Shown: positions 15,578 to 23,705 of the stretch, in pieces | How the letters are laid out: the number at the start of each line of letters is the position of its first letter | How positions within the stretch are numbered: position 1 is the stretch's first letter | Origin: Cytophagales bacterium | Lineage (GTDB): Bacteria; Bacteroidota; Bacteroidia; Cytophagales; Spirosomataceae | Assembly: GCA_013298125.1 (NCBI GenBank) | Contig: JAAFJP010000047.1 | Location: forward strand, 1 to 36,614 | Reading direction: 5' to 3' | DNA length: 36,614 bases | Made by a program: the position numbers and the translations under genes | The notes under the pieces: model-generated | Told to the model about the DNA's origin: nothing | The model's database searches: none | Seen by the model: the letters and a program-made list of their open reading frames with translations, nothing else

Positions 15578-15815
15578 TGATTTTGCTCGCTTTTTTAGTA
15601 ATTTCTCAATCTGTCTTTCTAAAATATCCCAATTTTATTCAACCAAGACCACTGGTTTTTTCAAGAACTCTTTTTTGAGAGGGTAATTGTCCCTTTTATT
15701 ATACAAGCGGATAAATAACCTGCAAATTTGAGTTAAAGAAAAGTGGTCAGTGAAGACACTAAACTAACCACAGAGAGAAGGCTTTGCTTTGCATGGGGGT
15801 TTTGGATTTAATATT
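15578..15815. other. Intergenic gap, no gene seen
   Basis: This 238-base gap separates two minus-strand membrane-protein genes. A weak stem (CAAGAACTC ... GAGAGGG around 15660-15680) and an AT-rich stretch are present. I see no convincing ORF, promoter or repeat. Confidence 0.4.
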
Positions 15816-16355
15816 TTATTGTGAAATAAGATGCGTCAGATTATCAATAAAATCCTTTGGCTCAATAGACATATTTGAGTTGTACGGTAATTCCAAAATC
15901 ATGTGCTTTGAGTTATTCGCATGAATATAAATTTTATTTTTGTAGCCTGCAAATCCCTTTGCACTCACATTGACCGTCTCATAACTAAACGCTTTGAAAT
16001 CCTTGAAATGAATTGTCCTCAGCGGTATAAAATATTGCCCCAAAAGATTGGTACTTTTTATTGTAATTTTTTGATTTAGACTATCAATTGTAACATCGTA
16101 AGGCGTAAAAAACCAGACCAAAATCAACACAGAAGCCAACATGATGATAAAAATAATCCAAAAAATATAATTGGTAATATCCCTATTCAACAACAAAATC
16201 GGAGTAGCCATGTAGAGCAAAAAACTGAACAAAAACACCAGATTGAGGGGTTTTGCTTTTATGGTAAAGCATTGTGGAGTCCCCTCAATGATAACATTTA
16301 GCGGAGCTTGCTTACTTTTTGCCACTAATAAGTCAAAATGGTCATTTCTTGTCAT
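15816..16355 (-). CDS. Membrane protein of unknown function, 179 aa
   Basis: Two adjacent membrane helices (about residues 36-55, LNLVFLFSFLLYMATPILLL, and 63-85, IFWIIFIIMLASVLILVWF) are flanked by a short N-terminal cytoplasmic part and a C-terminal beta-rich domain. The latter includes YDVTIDSLNQKITIKSTNLL, then RTIHFKDFKAFSYE and IYIHANNSKHMILELP. The alternation of strands after a helical hairpin again suggests a PH-like fold, similar in layout to the 165-residue protein encoded at 15080-15577, although no shared motif is clear. The gene is real by length and by codon use like its neighbours. Start and stop are 32 bases from tatD, so it may be the distal gene of a tatD transcript. Confidence 0.6.
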   Translation of the reverse strand: MTRNDHFDLLVAKSKQAPLNVIIEGTPQCFTIKAKPLNLVFLFSFLLYMATPILLLNRDITNYIFWIIFIIMLASVLILVWFFTPYDVTIDSLNQKITIKSTNLLGQYFIPLRTIHFKDFKAFSYETVNVSAKGFAGYKNKIYIHANNSKHMILELPYNSNMSIEPKDFIDNLTHLISQ

Positions 16356-16387
16356 ACTTGAAAAGTAAATTTACATCAAAATTAACG

Positions 16388-17191
16388 CTATATTCCAAAA
16401 AATAATGCTGCATTCAACGTAGTTTGTTCCGCCACTTTCTCCACAGAAATTCCTTTAAATTCTGCCACCGTTGCCGCCACAAAAGGCAAAAATTTAGGTT
16501 CATTTCTTCGTTCTTGGTATTTGGTTAATTGATGCTTTGGAACATTTTTGGGAAGCATAAAAGGAGCGTCCGTTTCAATCATCAGGCGGTCTAAGGGTGT
16601 GTATTTTACGACTTCTTTCAAAAAATCAAAACGTCTTTCATCACTGATTGCCCCTGTGAAACCGAGGTAAAAACCTTTGTCTAAATACGTTTTGGCTTCT
16701 TGCAAACTGCCCGTAAAACAATGCACAACGGCTTTTGGGAGTTTGGATAAATAATTATCTGTAATGGCATTGAAACGCTCAAAAGCGGCTCTCTCGTGCA
16801 AGAATAGCGGTTTTTGAGTTTCGATGGCGAGTTCTAATTGAGCTGCATAACATTGTTCTTGGACAGGTCTTGGCGAGAAATCACGGTCAAAGTCTAAGCC
16901 ACATTCTCCCACAGAAACTACCTGCGATTGTTTTAATAATGCCCTCAATTTAGGAATACTCTGAGCATCAAAACTCTTGGCATCGTGCGGATGAATGCCC
17001 GCCGTAGCGTACAAAAGGTTAGGATATTTCTTTGCCAAAACGGCAGATTGCTCGCTATTACGGATACTCGTACCCGTCAAAATCATCTTAGAAACCTCCG
17101 CATCAATGGCATTTTGGATGATGGTTTCGGTGTCGTTTTGGAATTGTTTGTTGGTGAGGTTTATGCCTATGTCTGTGAGATTATTGGTCAT
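16388..17191 (-). CDS. tatD: TatD family metal-dependent DNase
   Basis: This 267-residue protein of the amidohydrolase-like TIM-barrel family has 3'-5' exonuclease activity on DNA, and on RNA in E. coli, used in repair and DNA turnover. The motifs visible are TDIGINLTNKQF, AGIHPHDAK, GECGLDFDRDFS (metal-ligand Glu), FLHERAAFERF, VVHCFTGS and MIETDAPFMLP, with YQERRNEPKFLP near the C-terminus. The N-terminus reads D-I-G-I-N-L-T rather than D-T-H-C-H-L-D, which marks it as the TatD branch proper rather than the YcfH/YjjV branches. Length is normal. A terminator for the upstream cassette lies 13 bases before the start codon. Confidence 0.88.
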   Translation of the reverse strand: MTNNLTDIGINLTNKQFQNDTETIIQNAIDAEVSKMILTGTSIRNSEQSAVLAKKYPNLLYATAGIHPHDAKSFDAQSIPKLRALLKQSQVVSVGECGLDFDRDFSPRPVQEQCYAAQLELAIETQKPLFLHERAAFERFNAITDNYLSKLPKAVVHCFTGSLQEAKTYLDKGFYLGFTGAISDERRFDFLKEVVKYTPLDRLMIETDAPFMLPKNVPKHQLTKYQERRNEPKFLPFVAATVAEFKGISVEKVAEQTTLNAALFFGI

Positions 17192-17203
17192 TGATTTTTT
17201 GAA

Positions 17204-17239
17204 ATAAAAATGGTCATTACGCTATGCAATGACCATTTT
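17204..17239 (-). terminator. Terminator after the restriction-like cassette
   Basis: A perfect 12-bp stem (AAAATGGTCATT at 17207-17218 with 17228-17239) and a 9-nt loop are followed on the minus strand by TATTTC after a five-T stem end. It begins 7 bases after the stop of the 51-residue ORF and precedes tatD, which suggests that the small ORF, and probably the whole cassette, ends here. Confidence 0.75.
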
Positions 17240-17245
17240 ATGAGT

Positions 17246-17401
17246 TTAAATTGTTGATTTTATTCGATTAGGATTTTTTGCTTTTCGCAAGATTTCCTTT
17301 GCTTTTGCGGTTTTCTCTGGAAATAAATCTATTCCTTTTAGTGATAAAATGACTTCATCGCTAATATGTCTTTTTGTTGATATTGTATTTTGAAATGCCA
17401 T
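17246..17401 (-). CDS. Small basic protein, 51 aa, at the end of the restriction-like cassette
   Basis: An ATG at 17399-17401 opens a 51-codon frame reading MAFQNTISTKRHISDEVILS, then LKGIDLFPEKTAKAKEILRK and a short basic tail ending RIKSTI. It starts 57 bases after the stop of the ATPase-nuclease gene, on the same strand, and is followed by a strong terminator. It is lysine-rich and probably helical in the middle. I do not recognise a family. The context and terminator argue that it is a real gene; its position would suit an accessory or inhibitory subunit, but it could equally be an unrelated passenger. Confidence 0.6.
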   Translation of the reverse strand: MAFQNTISTKRHISDEVILSLKGIDLFPEKTAKAKEILRKAKNPNRIKSTI

Positions 17402-17458
17402 TTTTGAGAGAATTTAAAATTGGAGATATTCAAATTACTTCACAATAGATTCTAAATT

Positions 17459-19312
17459 TTACTTTTTAAAGTGGTCATAAGTGTCAATAAATTCCTTATG
17501 ATACTCTTTTGATTGCTCTAACAACTCCCTGTATGTTTTCACAAATACTTCTCCTGAACGAATATAAGTAGCTTCTTTACTTTTAAAGAACTGGTCTTTC
17601 GATTTGCTGCCACCTATAACGTAGCAAACTACTTTTGAAAATCCAGTTTGCGAAGCATATTTTTCTTCTAAAAAAACCTTGTATCTGTATGCCTGTTCTA
17701 AGGCATTATCATCTACTTCAAATAAACTTCTTTTTATTTCAATTACATATAAAATTTCGCCTAATGCGTTGCTGCACAAAAAATCAATTCTTTTGTTGCT
17801 ACCCTCTAATTTTTCTTCTGGAAAAGTTACTTTTAATAGATTTGTATAAGTTACCTCATCTTTGAATTCTAAAATTCTTGGGTCAAGAAGCCAAGAAAAC
17901 TTTTTAAGAAAATTATGTAAAGTTGGAACTTCTTTTGTATTTGTATCAACATATTCTTCAAATTGTTTAATTACTTCAATTCTTGCAAAAGCTAAATCTC
18001 TGTATTGTTTTGCTTCAATTGCTTTCCAATCATCCATTAATTTTAGTAAAGTTGGAATATCCTCTGGTTTTGAAATGTCCGCAATTTTGGAGGCATATTC
18101 CTTGAAAGTCTTGTTCTCAAATTTACCAATAACTCCTTCAATTATTGCACTTGACTCGGCTACATCAATATTAGCATTTTCAAGAATTGGATCTATAATT
18201 TTATTACTTAATTCTCTTTCATAAGTTGGAAGTGAATTCTGCCACTCTTTTATGTCTAAGCTTGTATTAGATTTAATTGTTTCTGATTTTAATCCAGCTC
18301 TTTTATGTCTCCAATCAGTCCCAATCTTTTTGATAATAAACTGTAAATATGACTGTAACTCTTTTGTTTTATCATTTTCCCAATTTAACGAATGTCTGTC
18401 TGTCGAAATAACATCTTCGTCAAATTCGTCAATAAAATCTACCTCTAAATAACCCGTTACATAACTATGAAATTGGTCATTATCTCTTAATCCATAGAAA
18501 CTTGCAGTATTCACAATTTTACCTCTTGATGTCAGATAAATACCTCCCATCTCAGTGTCTTTTACGGGTGTCTCTGTTGTAATTATAGAACCTTTTACAG
18601 AATTCCAAAATGAATAATCTTTACCAAATTCATCGTTGGGAAAGTCCCAACGAAATTGTTGTTTTAAGTCATTAAATTTCAACTCATTCGTAACTTGTAT
18701 TTCGTCATTTCCATTGAGAGTTGATAAGACTTTCATTTTGTCGAAGATTAAAAACTTTTTTGACAAACTCAGAGATATATCTGGAAGGTCAAAACTTGAT
18801 TTTCTTCTGATTTTTTTCAAAAATATTTTAGTACCTACTTCGCCTGTTGATGCAGGAGTATTGTAATCAATTATTTCGGGATAATAAGAGTCACTTCTAC
18901 TTTTCTTTATCTCATTTATATCCATTTTGAAATGATTTTTCAGTCCATTTTTGATAGAAATCACTTCAATAACATCACAAATCCCAAACACTGAAAGTTT
19001 TCCTAACCCTTTTTTCCCAATTATTTTTCTACCCTTTGAACTAATTTGAGCGTTATTTTCAACTCTTCGATTCCTGCCGATTACTAAATATTTTTCATTA
19101 AGCTCATCAAATAGCATTCCTTCACCATCATCAGAATAGTTGATTTCTTTTATTCCATTTTGGTCTATAAAACTGATTGATACATTATCTGCATCTGCAT
19201 CCCATGAGTTTGAGATTAGTTCTGAAAGTACACTTGGGAGTTTAGAGTATAGTGAAATCCCTAAATGTTCAATTGTGGTTGGATCAAATTTTAATACTAA
19301 TTTTTCTGACAT
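17459..19312 (-). CDS. GHKL (MutL/MORC-like) ATPase fused to a PD-(D/E)XK-like nuclease
   Basis: This 617-residue protein has an N-terminal GHKL ATPase domain with all nucleotide-binding boxes: N-box ELISNSWDADAD (residues 31-42), G1 DDGEGM (61-66), and G2 SSKGRKIIGKKGLGK (91-105). A GTKIFLKKI strand corresponds to G3. A transducer-like and helical middle follows (about 200-460). The C-terminal ~150 residues start with FLKKFSWLL and contain RIDFL with Asp510 and VIEIKR with Glu525 and Lys527, a PD-(D/E)XK arrangement D-x14-E-x-K. The F-L-x-x-x-x-W-L-L lead-in is reminiscent of DUF4263/Shedu-type nucleases. GHKL proteins of the MutL/MORC clade are known to accompany restriction-modification genes. 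Its start overlaps the methyltransferase end by 16 bases. Probable role: ATP-dependent cleavage or sensing of unmodified DNA (inferred). Confidence 0.8.
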   Translation of the reverse strand: MSEKLVLKFDPTTIEHLGISLYSKLPSVLSELISNSWDADADNVSISFIDQNGIKEINYSDDGEGMLFDELNEKYLVIGRNRRVENNAQISSKGRKIIGKKGLGKLSVFGICDVIEVISIKNGLKNHFKMDINEIKKSRSDSYYPEIIDYNTPASTGEVGTKIFLKKIRRKSSFDLPDISLSLSKKFLIFDKMKVLSTLNGNDEIQVTNELKFNDLKQQFRWDFPNDEFGKDYSFWNSVKGSIITTETPVKDTEMGGIYLTSRGKIVNTASFYGLRDNDQFHSYVTGYLEVDFIDEFDEDVISTDRHSLNWENDKTKELQSYLQFIIKKIGTDWRHKRAGLKSETIKSNTSLDIKEWQNSLPTYERELSNKIIDPILENANIDVAESSAIIEGVIGKFENKTFKEYASKIADISKPEDIPTLLKLMDDWKAIEAKQYRDLAFARIEVIKQFEEYVDTNTKEVPTLHNFLKKFSWLLDPRILEFKDEVTYTNLLKVTFPEEKLEGSNKRIDFLCSNALGEILYVIEIKRSLFEVDDNALEQAYRYKVFLEEKYASQTGFSKVVCYVIGGSKSKDQFFKSKEATYIRSGEVFVKTYRELLEQSKEYHKEFIDTYDHFKK

Positions 19313-20523
19313 AATAATTCTTTCATTTTTTGTGCAATTGCATAAGACATTAGTGGTGGTACGGCATTTCCTATTTGTTTGAATGCAGCGGAACGTGAAC
19401 CTTCAAAATAAAAATCATCTGGGAAAGATTGTAACCTTGCCGCTTCTCTTACAGATATAGAACGACATTGTTGTATGTCAGGATGAATGTAATAGTGTCC
19501 ATCTTTTGCAATATGAGCCACAACCGTATGGGAAACCCCTAATCCATCTATTACTTTATATCTGTCAATAAATGAACTTTCGTTTTTATGAGTTTTGAGG
19601 CTTTCAGGTAAATCTGGATATTTTAATCTCACTTTTCCTTTATTCCAAGCCTGAATGGCAGTTTTGTATATCTCTAAATCCCTTTGATTATGAGGTCTGG
19701 TTATGTGTTGAGTTACAAAATCAACGCCATTTCTCAATTCAAATTTTTCTAAGTATTCGTTTTTACTTTCGGTATAATTTGTAGTTCTAAAACCCTCACC
19801 AGGCTTCAATTTAGGCAAATCTTGAAAGGCATCATTGACCGTAAATTGTTTGATTATTTTCTCAAAATCAGGAAATCCAAAATCTTGGTCTTTTTTCCAA
19901 CCAACAATAATTATTCTTTTTCTGGCTTGCAATACTCCAAAATCAGAAGCTGTTAATGTATCGTGATGAACTTCGTAGCCAATTTTTCTAAAATAGGCTT
20001 TTAGGTTTTTGAAATGTTGTCCTTTATTGGCACTCAATAGCCCTGGTACATTTTCAAAAACAAATGCTTTTGGTTTAAACTTTTTCAGGAATCTACCGTA
20101 TTGAATGTACAGTTTATTCCTTGGGTCATTTTCAATATCTTCATGGTGTCTTCCAAGAAGGGAATAGGCTTGACAGGGCGGTCCACCAATAATCAAATCT
20201 ATTTCTTTTTTTGATTTTTCAATAGTTGTAAAAAGCTCAGAAATTGTTTTATCATTAATCTCAACATTGATGACAGAATTCAAGATATCTTCTGGAACTA
20301 ATTGATAAAGTTCAGATTGGGAGATTTCACCTTTTGTATATTTATAGTATACTTCAAGGTTATTCTCAGATTTCAGATGATGATAAGCGGCTCTTGTTTT
20401 AATGGTTGCACACGCCTCTGAATCCATTTCAATATGAGAAACAGGGTTAAACCCAGCTTTGATAAAGCCTTCCGACATTCCTGACGCTCCCGCAAATAAA
20501 TCTATGAAGTTGAGCTTGCTCAT
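19297..20523 (-). CDS. DNA (cytosine-5-)-methyltransferase
   Basis: This 408-residue enzyme transfers methyl groups from S-adenosylmethionine to C5 of cytosine in a specific DNA site. The motifs, in order, are I (NFIDLFAGASGMSEGF, residues 5-20), IV with catalytic Cys117 (IIGGPPCQAYS), VI (FENVPG, 156-161), VIII (QARKRIIIVG, 199-208), IX (RSISVREAARLQSFPDDF) and X (QIGNAVPP). The target-recognition region between VIII and IX (about 215-345) sets the unknown recognition sequence. Length is typical of type II methylases. The start overlaps the XRE regulator gene by four bases (ATGA) and the end overlaps the ATPase-nuclease gene. It therefore forms a modification-plus-attack pair rather than an orphan methylase. 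Confidence 0.93.
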   Translation of the reverse strand: MSKLNFIDLFAGASGMSEGFIKAGFNPVSHIEMDSEACATIKTRAAYHHLKSENNLEVYYKYTKGEISQSELYQLVPEDILNSVINVEINDKTISELFTTIEKSKKEIDLIIGGPPCQAYSLLGRHHEDIENDPRNKLYIQYGRFLKKFKPKAFVFENVPGLLSANKGQHFKNLKAYFRKIGYEVHHDTLTASDFGVLQARKRIIIVGWKKDQDFGFPDFEKIIKQFTVNDAFQDLPKLKPGEGFRTTNYTESKNEYLEKFELRNGVDFVTQHITRPHNQRDLEIYKTAIQAWNKGKVRLKYPDLPESLKTHKNESSFIDRYKVIDGLGVSHTVVAHIAKDGHYYIHPDIQQCRSISVREAARLQSFPDDFYFEGSRSAAFKQIGNAVPPLMSYAIAQKMKELLCQKN

Positions 20524-20741
20524 TTTGTGGGTTTTAATTTTAAATGACTACAAACATTATTTAGAATTTCACTTGGTTTAACGCCAATTGCCAAAGCTAC
20601 AAGATAAAGTTCTTCCGCTTTGAGATTTGTACTCTCATTATGACTAAGCTCACTTAACCGAGCAGTACTTATGCCTGTTTTACGAGAAACTTCTGCCTTC
20701 TTGATTGATTTCTTTGATAAATAGTCTCCAAAAGTTGTCAT
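20520..20741 (-). CDS. XRE-family controller protein (C-protein-like)
   Basis: This 73-residue helix-turn-helix protein has the DNA-binding stretch KKAEVSRKTGISTARLSELS (about 14-33), followed by NLKAEELYLVALAIGVKPSE, the standard Cro/C1-type five-helix core. Its size, position as first gene and four-base overlap with the methyltransferase match the small controller proteins that time expression of restriction-modification systems. A perfect 21-bp inverted repeat (20765-20809) ending 23 bases before its ATG is the likely binding site, so autoregulation is expected. The regulator role is inferred from context; the fold is evident. Confidence 0.88.
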   Translation of the reverse strand: MTTFGDYLSKKSIKKAEVSRKTGISTARLSELSHNESTNLKAEELYLVALAIGVKPSEILNNVCSHLKLKPTK

Positions 20742-20763
20742 TATTTCAATAAATTTTGTTTAG

Positions 20764-20771
20764 CAAAGATA
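20764..20771 (-). promoter_or_regulatory. Candidate -7 promoter box of the restriction-like operon
   Basis: On the minus strand this reads TATCTTTG, matching TAnnTTTG, 22 bases before the regulator ATG. It overlaps the proximal end of the inverted repeat, so a protein bound there would block RNA polymerase. Confidence 0.5.
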
Positions 20772-20809
20772 TACATTTATTTAGATTTTCTAAATAAATG
20801 TATATCTTT
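20765..20809. promoter_or_regulatory. Perfect 21-bp inverted repeat, probable operator
   Basis: AAAGATATACATTTATTTAG plus A (20765-20785) is repeated exactly in inverted orientation at 20789-20809, with the 3-base spacer TTT. It fills the gap between the polA stop (20823) and the XRE start. It is too AT-rich, and lacks the T-run, for a good terminator. The length suits two helical turns per arm, or a dimer of dimers. Confidence 0.7.
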
Positions 20810-20822
20810 CTATTTTCCTCCA

Positions 20823-23693
20823 TCAATGTGCCTCCAACCAATTCAACCCAACACCCATCCCAGTTTCCATCTTCACAGGGAAAGGTATTGCATTGACCAT
20901 CAGTTCGTTAACTTTGGTTTTCATTAGTTCTAATTCTGATTTATGTACGTCAAAAACTAATTCGTCATGTACCGTCAGGATGATGCGGGATTGTAGTTTT
21001 TCTTGCTTAATAAAGTCGTTTACTTTTATCATCGCAATTTTTATCATGTCCGCCGCCGAGCCTTGTATGGGTGCGTTCACGGCGTTGCGTTCGGCAAAAC
21101 CACGCTCTACCATGTTCTGAGAATTGATGTCTCGCAGATACCTTCTGCGTCCCAAAATGGTTTCTACATAACCATTGTCACGGGCAATAATCACGGCATC
21201 GTTCATATATTTTTTGATGGACGGAAATTCCTTCCAATAATTATCAATCAACTCCTTGGCTTCGGTTCTACTCACCCCAATTTGCTCCGCTAACCCAAAG
21301 GCAGAAACGCCATAAATAATTCCAAAATTGACCGTTTTTGCCTTTCTACGCATCTCCGAAGTTACTTCATCCAAACTAACATTAAATACTTTTGCGGCTG
21401 TCGTAGCGTGAATATCTCGCCCTTGATTAAAGGCTTCAATCATAGATTCGTCCTTGGCAAAAGCCGCCATAATCCTTAATTCAATCTGCGAATAATCGGC
21501 AGAAAGGATTAAAAAATCATCATTTTTAGGAATAAATGCCTTCCGAATTTCTCGCCCACGAGCGGTACGAATTGGGATATTTTGTAAGTTCGGATTCGTA
21601 CTCGAAAGTCGCCCCGTGGAAGTAACTGCCTGATTAAACGAAGTATGAATTCGTCCCGTTTTTGGTGAAATCAGTTGTGGTAAAGCATCTACATAAGTCG
21701 ATTTTAATTTTTGCAATTCTCTGAAATCCAAAATCTTACGAGCAATTTCGTGTTGAGATTCTAATTTAGAAAGCACCTCTTCGCCCGTCATGTATTGACC
21801 CGTTTTGGTCTTTTTGGCTTTGGGGTCGAGTTTGAGTTTATCGAATAAAATTTCGCCTAATTGCTTAGGAGAACTCAGATTAAATTCTTGTCCAGCCAAT
21901 TCAAAAACCCGTGTCTGTACTTCCAACATATCTTTCTCCAAAACCTTCGACATTGTAGCCAAAAACTCAACGTCCAACCGCACACCTTCCATTTCAATAT
22001 CGCAAAGCACCTGAGTCAGAGGCATTTCTACTTCCTCAAACAATTGAACAGCACTCGGATTTTGGGCCAACATCGGATGCAATTTATCTCTCAATTGTAG
22101 CGTAATATCCGCATCCTCCGCCGCATATTCTTTCACTTTTTCGATGTCCGCATCACGCATATTGCCTTGTTTCACGCCTTTTTTACCGATGATTTCTTCG
22201 ATAGATACTGGCGTATAATTCAAGAAATCTTCCGCCAAAATATCCATTCCATGACGTTTTTCGGGTTCGATTAAGTAATGAGCCAACATCGTATCGTAGG
22301 TTTTACCCTTTATTTCAACGCCATATTGAGTCAAAACCATCAAGTCATATTTGATATTTTGAGCAATTTTTTCAATCTTTTCATTCAAGAAAATAGGCTT
22401 AAATTCATCCACAATCGCCTGAGCCTCAGTCTGATTGGCGGGTACGGGTACGTAATAGCCTTCACCCGCACGATATGCAAATGACATTCCGACTAACTCC
22501 GCTTCAACGGCATCAACGCTGGTAGTTTCTGTATCAAAACAAATGGCATCTTGCAAACTCAAAAAGTGAATCAGCGATTGGCGTAATTCGGGCGTATCGA
22601 TGAGATGGTATTGGTGAACGGTTGTGTATATGGTGTTCTTGGTACTGTGTTCTGGGTTCTGAGATTCGCTGTCAGAATTTGCTGAAAAAATATCTAATTG
22701 CTTCTCTGGGGCGAGGCTGGCGAACATATCCATTTGTCCAGAATTGGCGGTCGGCTTTCGGCTATCGGTTTTCGGCTGATTGCTGACTGCCGACTGCCGA
22801 CTGCCCGCTTCGCTTGCTTCCTCTCCCAACAATCTCCTCCGCAAAGTCCTAAACTCCAATTCATCCAAAAGTGGCGATAATAATTCTTTATTTACCTCCG
22901 TCAATCTCAAATCTTCCTCCACAAAATCAACGGGAACTTCGAGCATGATAGTCGCTAATTCTTTTGACAAAAGCCCCTGTTCTGCGAAATTGCGTACATT
23001 TTCTTGTTGCTTACCTTTCAGTTTATCAACATTCGCAATCAGGTTTTCTACCGAACCATATTCTTCAATCAGTTTTTGAGCCGTCTTCTCGCCAATGCCA
23101 GGAATGCCAGGGATATTATCAGAAGCATCACCCATCAATCCCAAAATATCAATCACTTTCATCACATCATCAATGCCCCAACGCTCACAGATTTGCTCGA
23201 TACCCAAGACCTCCACGCCCTTGCCCATGTAGGCGGGTTTGTACATGAAAATCCGCTCCTCGACCAACTGCCCGTAATCTTTATCGGGAGTCATCATAAA
23301 TACCTCCATATCCTCATGTCCACGGGCGGCACGTTTCGCAATCGTCCCGATGATGTCGTCGGCTTCGTAGCCTGGTAACACTAAAATCGGGATATTCATG
23401 GCAGTACAAAGTTGTTTTACATAAGGAATTGCAATCGAAATATCCTCGGGTTGTTTTTCACGTTGAGCCTTGTACGCCTCAAATTGAATATGTCGAAAAG
23501 TGGGTTCGGAAGTATCAAAAGCCACACCGATATGCGTAGGTTTTTCTTTGGAAATAACCTCTAAAAGTGTGTTGGCAAAACCAAATACGGCACTGGTATT
23601 CATGCCCGTAGAGGAAATTCGAGGTGTTTTTTGGAAAGCAAAGTGGGCTCTGTAAATCAACGCCATTGCGTCGAGGAGGAAAAGTTTTTTCAT
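20823..23693 (-). CDS. polA: DNA polymerase I with in-frame repeat insert
   Basis: This 956-residue enzyme removes primers and fills gaps in replication and repair. The 5'-nuclease domain (1-290) shows FDTSEPTFRH, GYEADDIIGT, TPDKDYGQLV and GDASDNIPGIPGIGEKTA. The 3'-5' exonuclease domain keeps its acidic residues (FDTET with Asp387 and Glu389, NIKYD, YAAEDADIT), so proofreading should be active. Polymerase motifs A (DYSQIELRIMAAF), B (RRKAKTVNFGIIYG) and C (VHDEL) are intact. Residues 297-320 (GSRQSAVSNQPKTDSRKPTA and NSGQ) look like a translated dispersed repeat inserted in the linker between the 5'-nuclease and exonuclease domains. The extra linker explains part of the slightly long size. 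Convergence with other genes is avoided: the stop is 14 bases from the neighbouring operator. Confidence 0.95.
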   Translation of the reverse strand: MKKLFLLDAMALIYRAHFAFQKTPRISSTGMNTSAVFGFANTLLEVISKEKPTHIGVAFDTSEPTFRHIQFEAYKAQREKQPEDISIAIPYVKQLCTAMNIPILVLPGYEADDIIGTIAKRAARGHEDMEVFMMTPDKDYGQLVEERIFMYKPAYMGKGVEVLGIEQICERWGIDDVMKVIDILGLMGDASDNIPGIPGIGEKTAQKLIEEYGSVENLIANVDKLKGKQQENVRNFAEQGLLSKELATIMLEVPVDFVEEDLRLTEVNKELLSPLLDELEFRTLRRRLLGEEASEAGSRQSAVSNQPKTDSRKPTANSGQMDMFASLAPEKQLDIFSANSDSESQNPEHSTKNTIYTTVHQYHLIDTPELRQSLIHFLSLQDAICFDTETTSVDAVEAELVGMSFAYRAGEGYYVPVPANQTEAQAIVDEFKPIFLNEKIEKIAQNIKYDLMVLTQYGVEIKGKTYDTMLAHYLIEPEKRHGMDILAEDFLNYTPVSIEEIIGKKGVKQGNMRDADIEKVKEYAAEDADITLQLRDKLHPMLAQNPSAVQLFEEVEMPLTQVLCDIEMEGVRLDVEFLATMSKVLEKDMLEVQTRVFELAGQEFNLSSPKQLGEILFDKLKLDPKAKKTKTGQYMTGEEVLSKLESQHEIARKILDFRELQKLKSTYVDALPQLISPKTGRIHTSFNQAVTSTGRLSSTNPNLQNIPIRTARGREIRKAFIPKNDDFLILSADYSQIELRIMAAFAKDESMIEAFNQGRDIHATTAAKVFNVSLDEVTSEMRRKAKTVNFGIIYGVSAFGLAEQIGVSRTEAKELIDNYWKEFPSIKKYMNDAVIIARDNGYVETILGRRRYLRDINSQNMVERGFAERNAVNAPIQGSAADMIKIAMIKVNDFIKQEKLQSRIILTVHDELVFDVHKSELELMKTKVNELMVNAIPFPVKMETGMGVGLNWLEAH
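22734..22805. repeat. Repeat-derived insert within polA, with 7-bp tandem units
   Basis: The stretch encodes PolA residues 297-320. It contains three tandem copies of GACTGCC (22785-22805) and a run of CGGCT/CGG-type units (22749-22778). Composition differs from the surrounding polA codons and resembles the GGCTATTGGCTTTTAGC class of intergenic repeats, one of which lies upstream of polA at 23706-23796. Confidence 0.7.
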
Positions 23694-23705
23694 TGGATAG
23701 TTTTT

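Noticed and set aside
20765-20809. Palindrome as the polA terminator
   Set aside because: The stem is almost entirely A and T with no run of T after it; its overlap with a -7 box fits an operator better.
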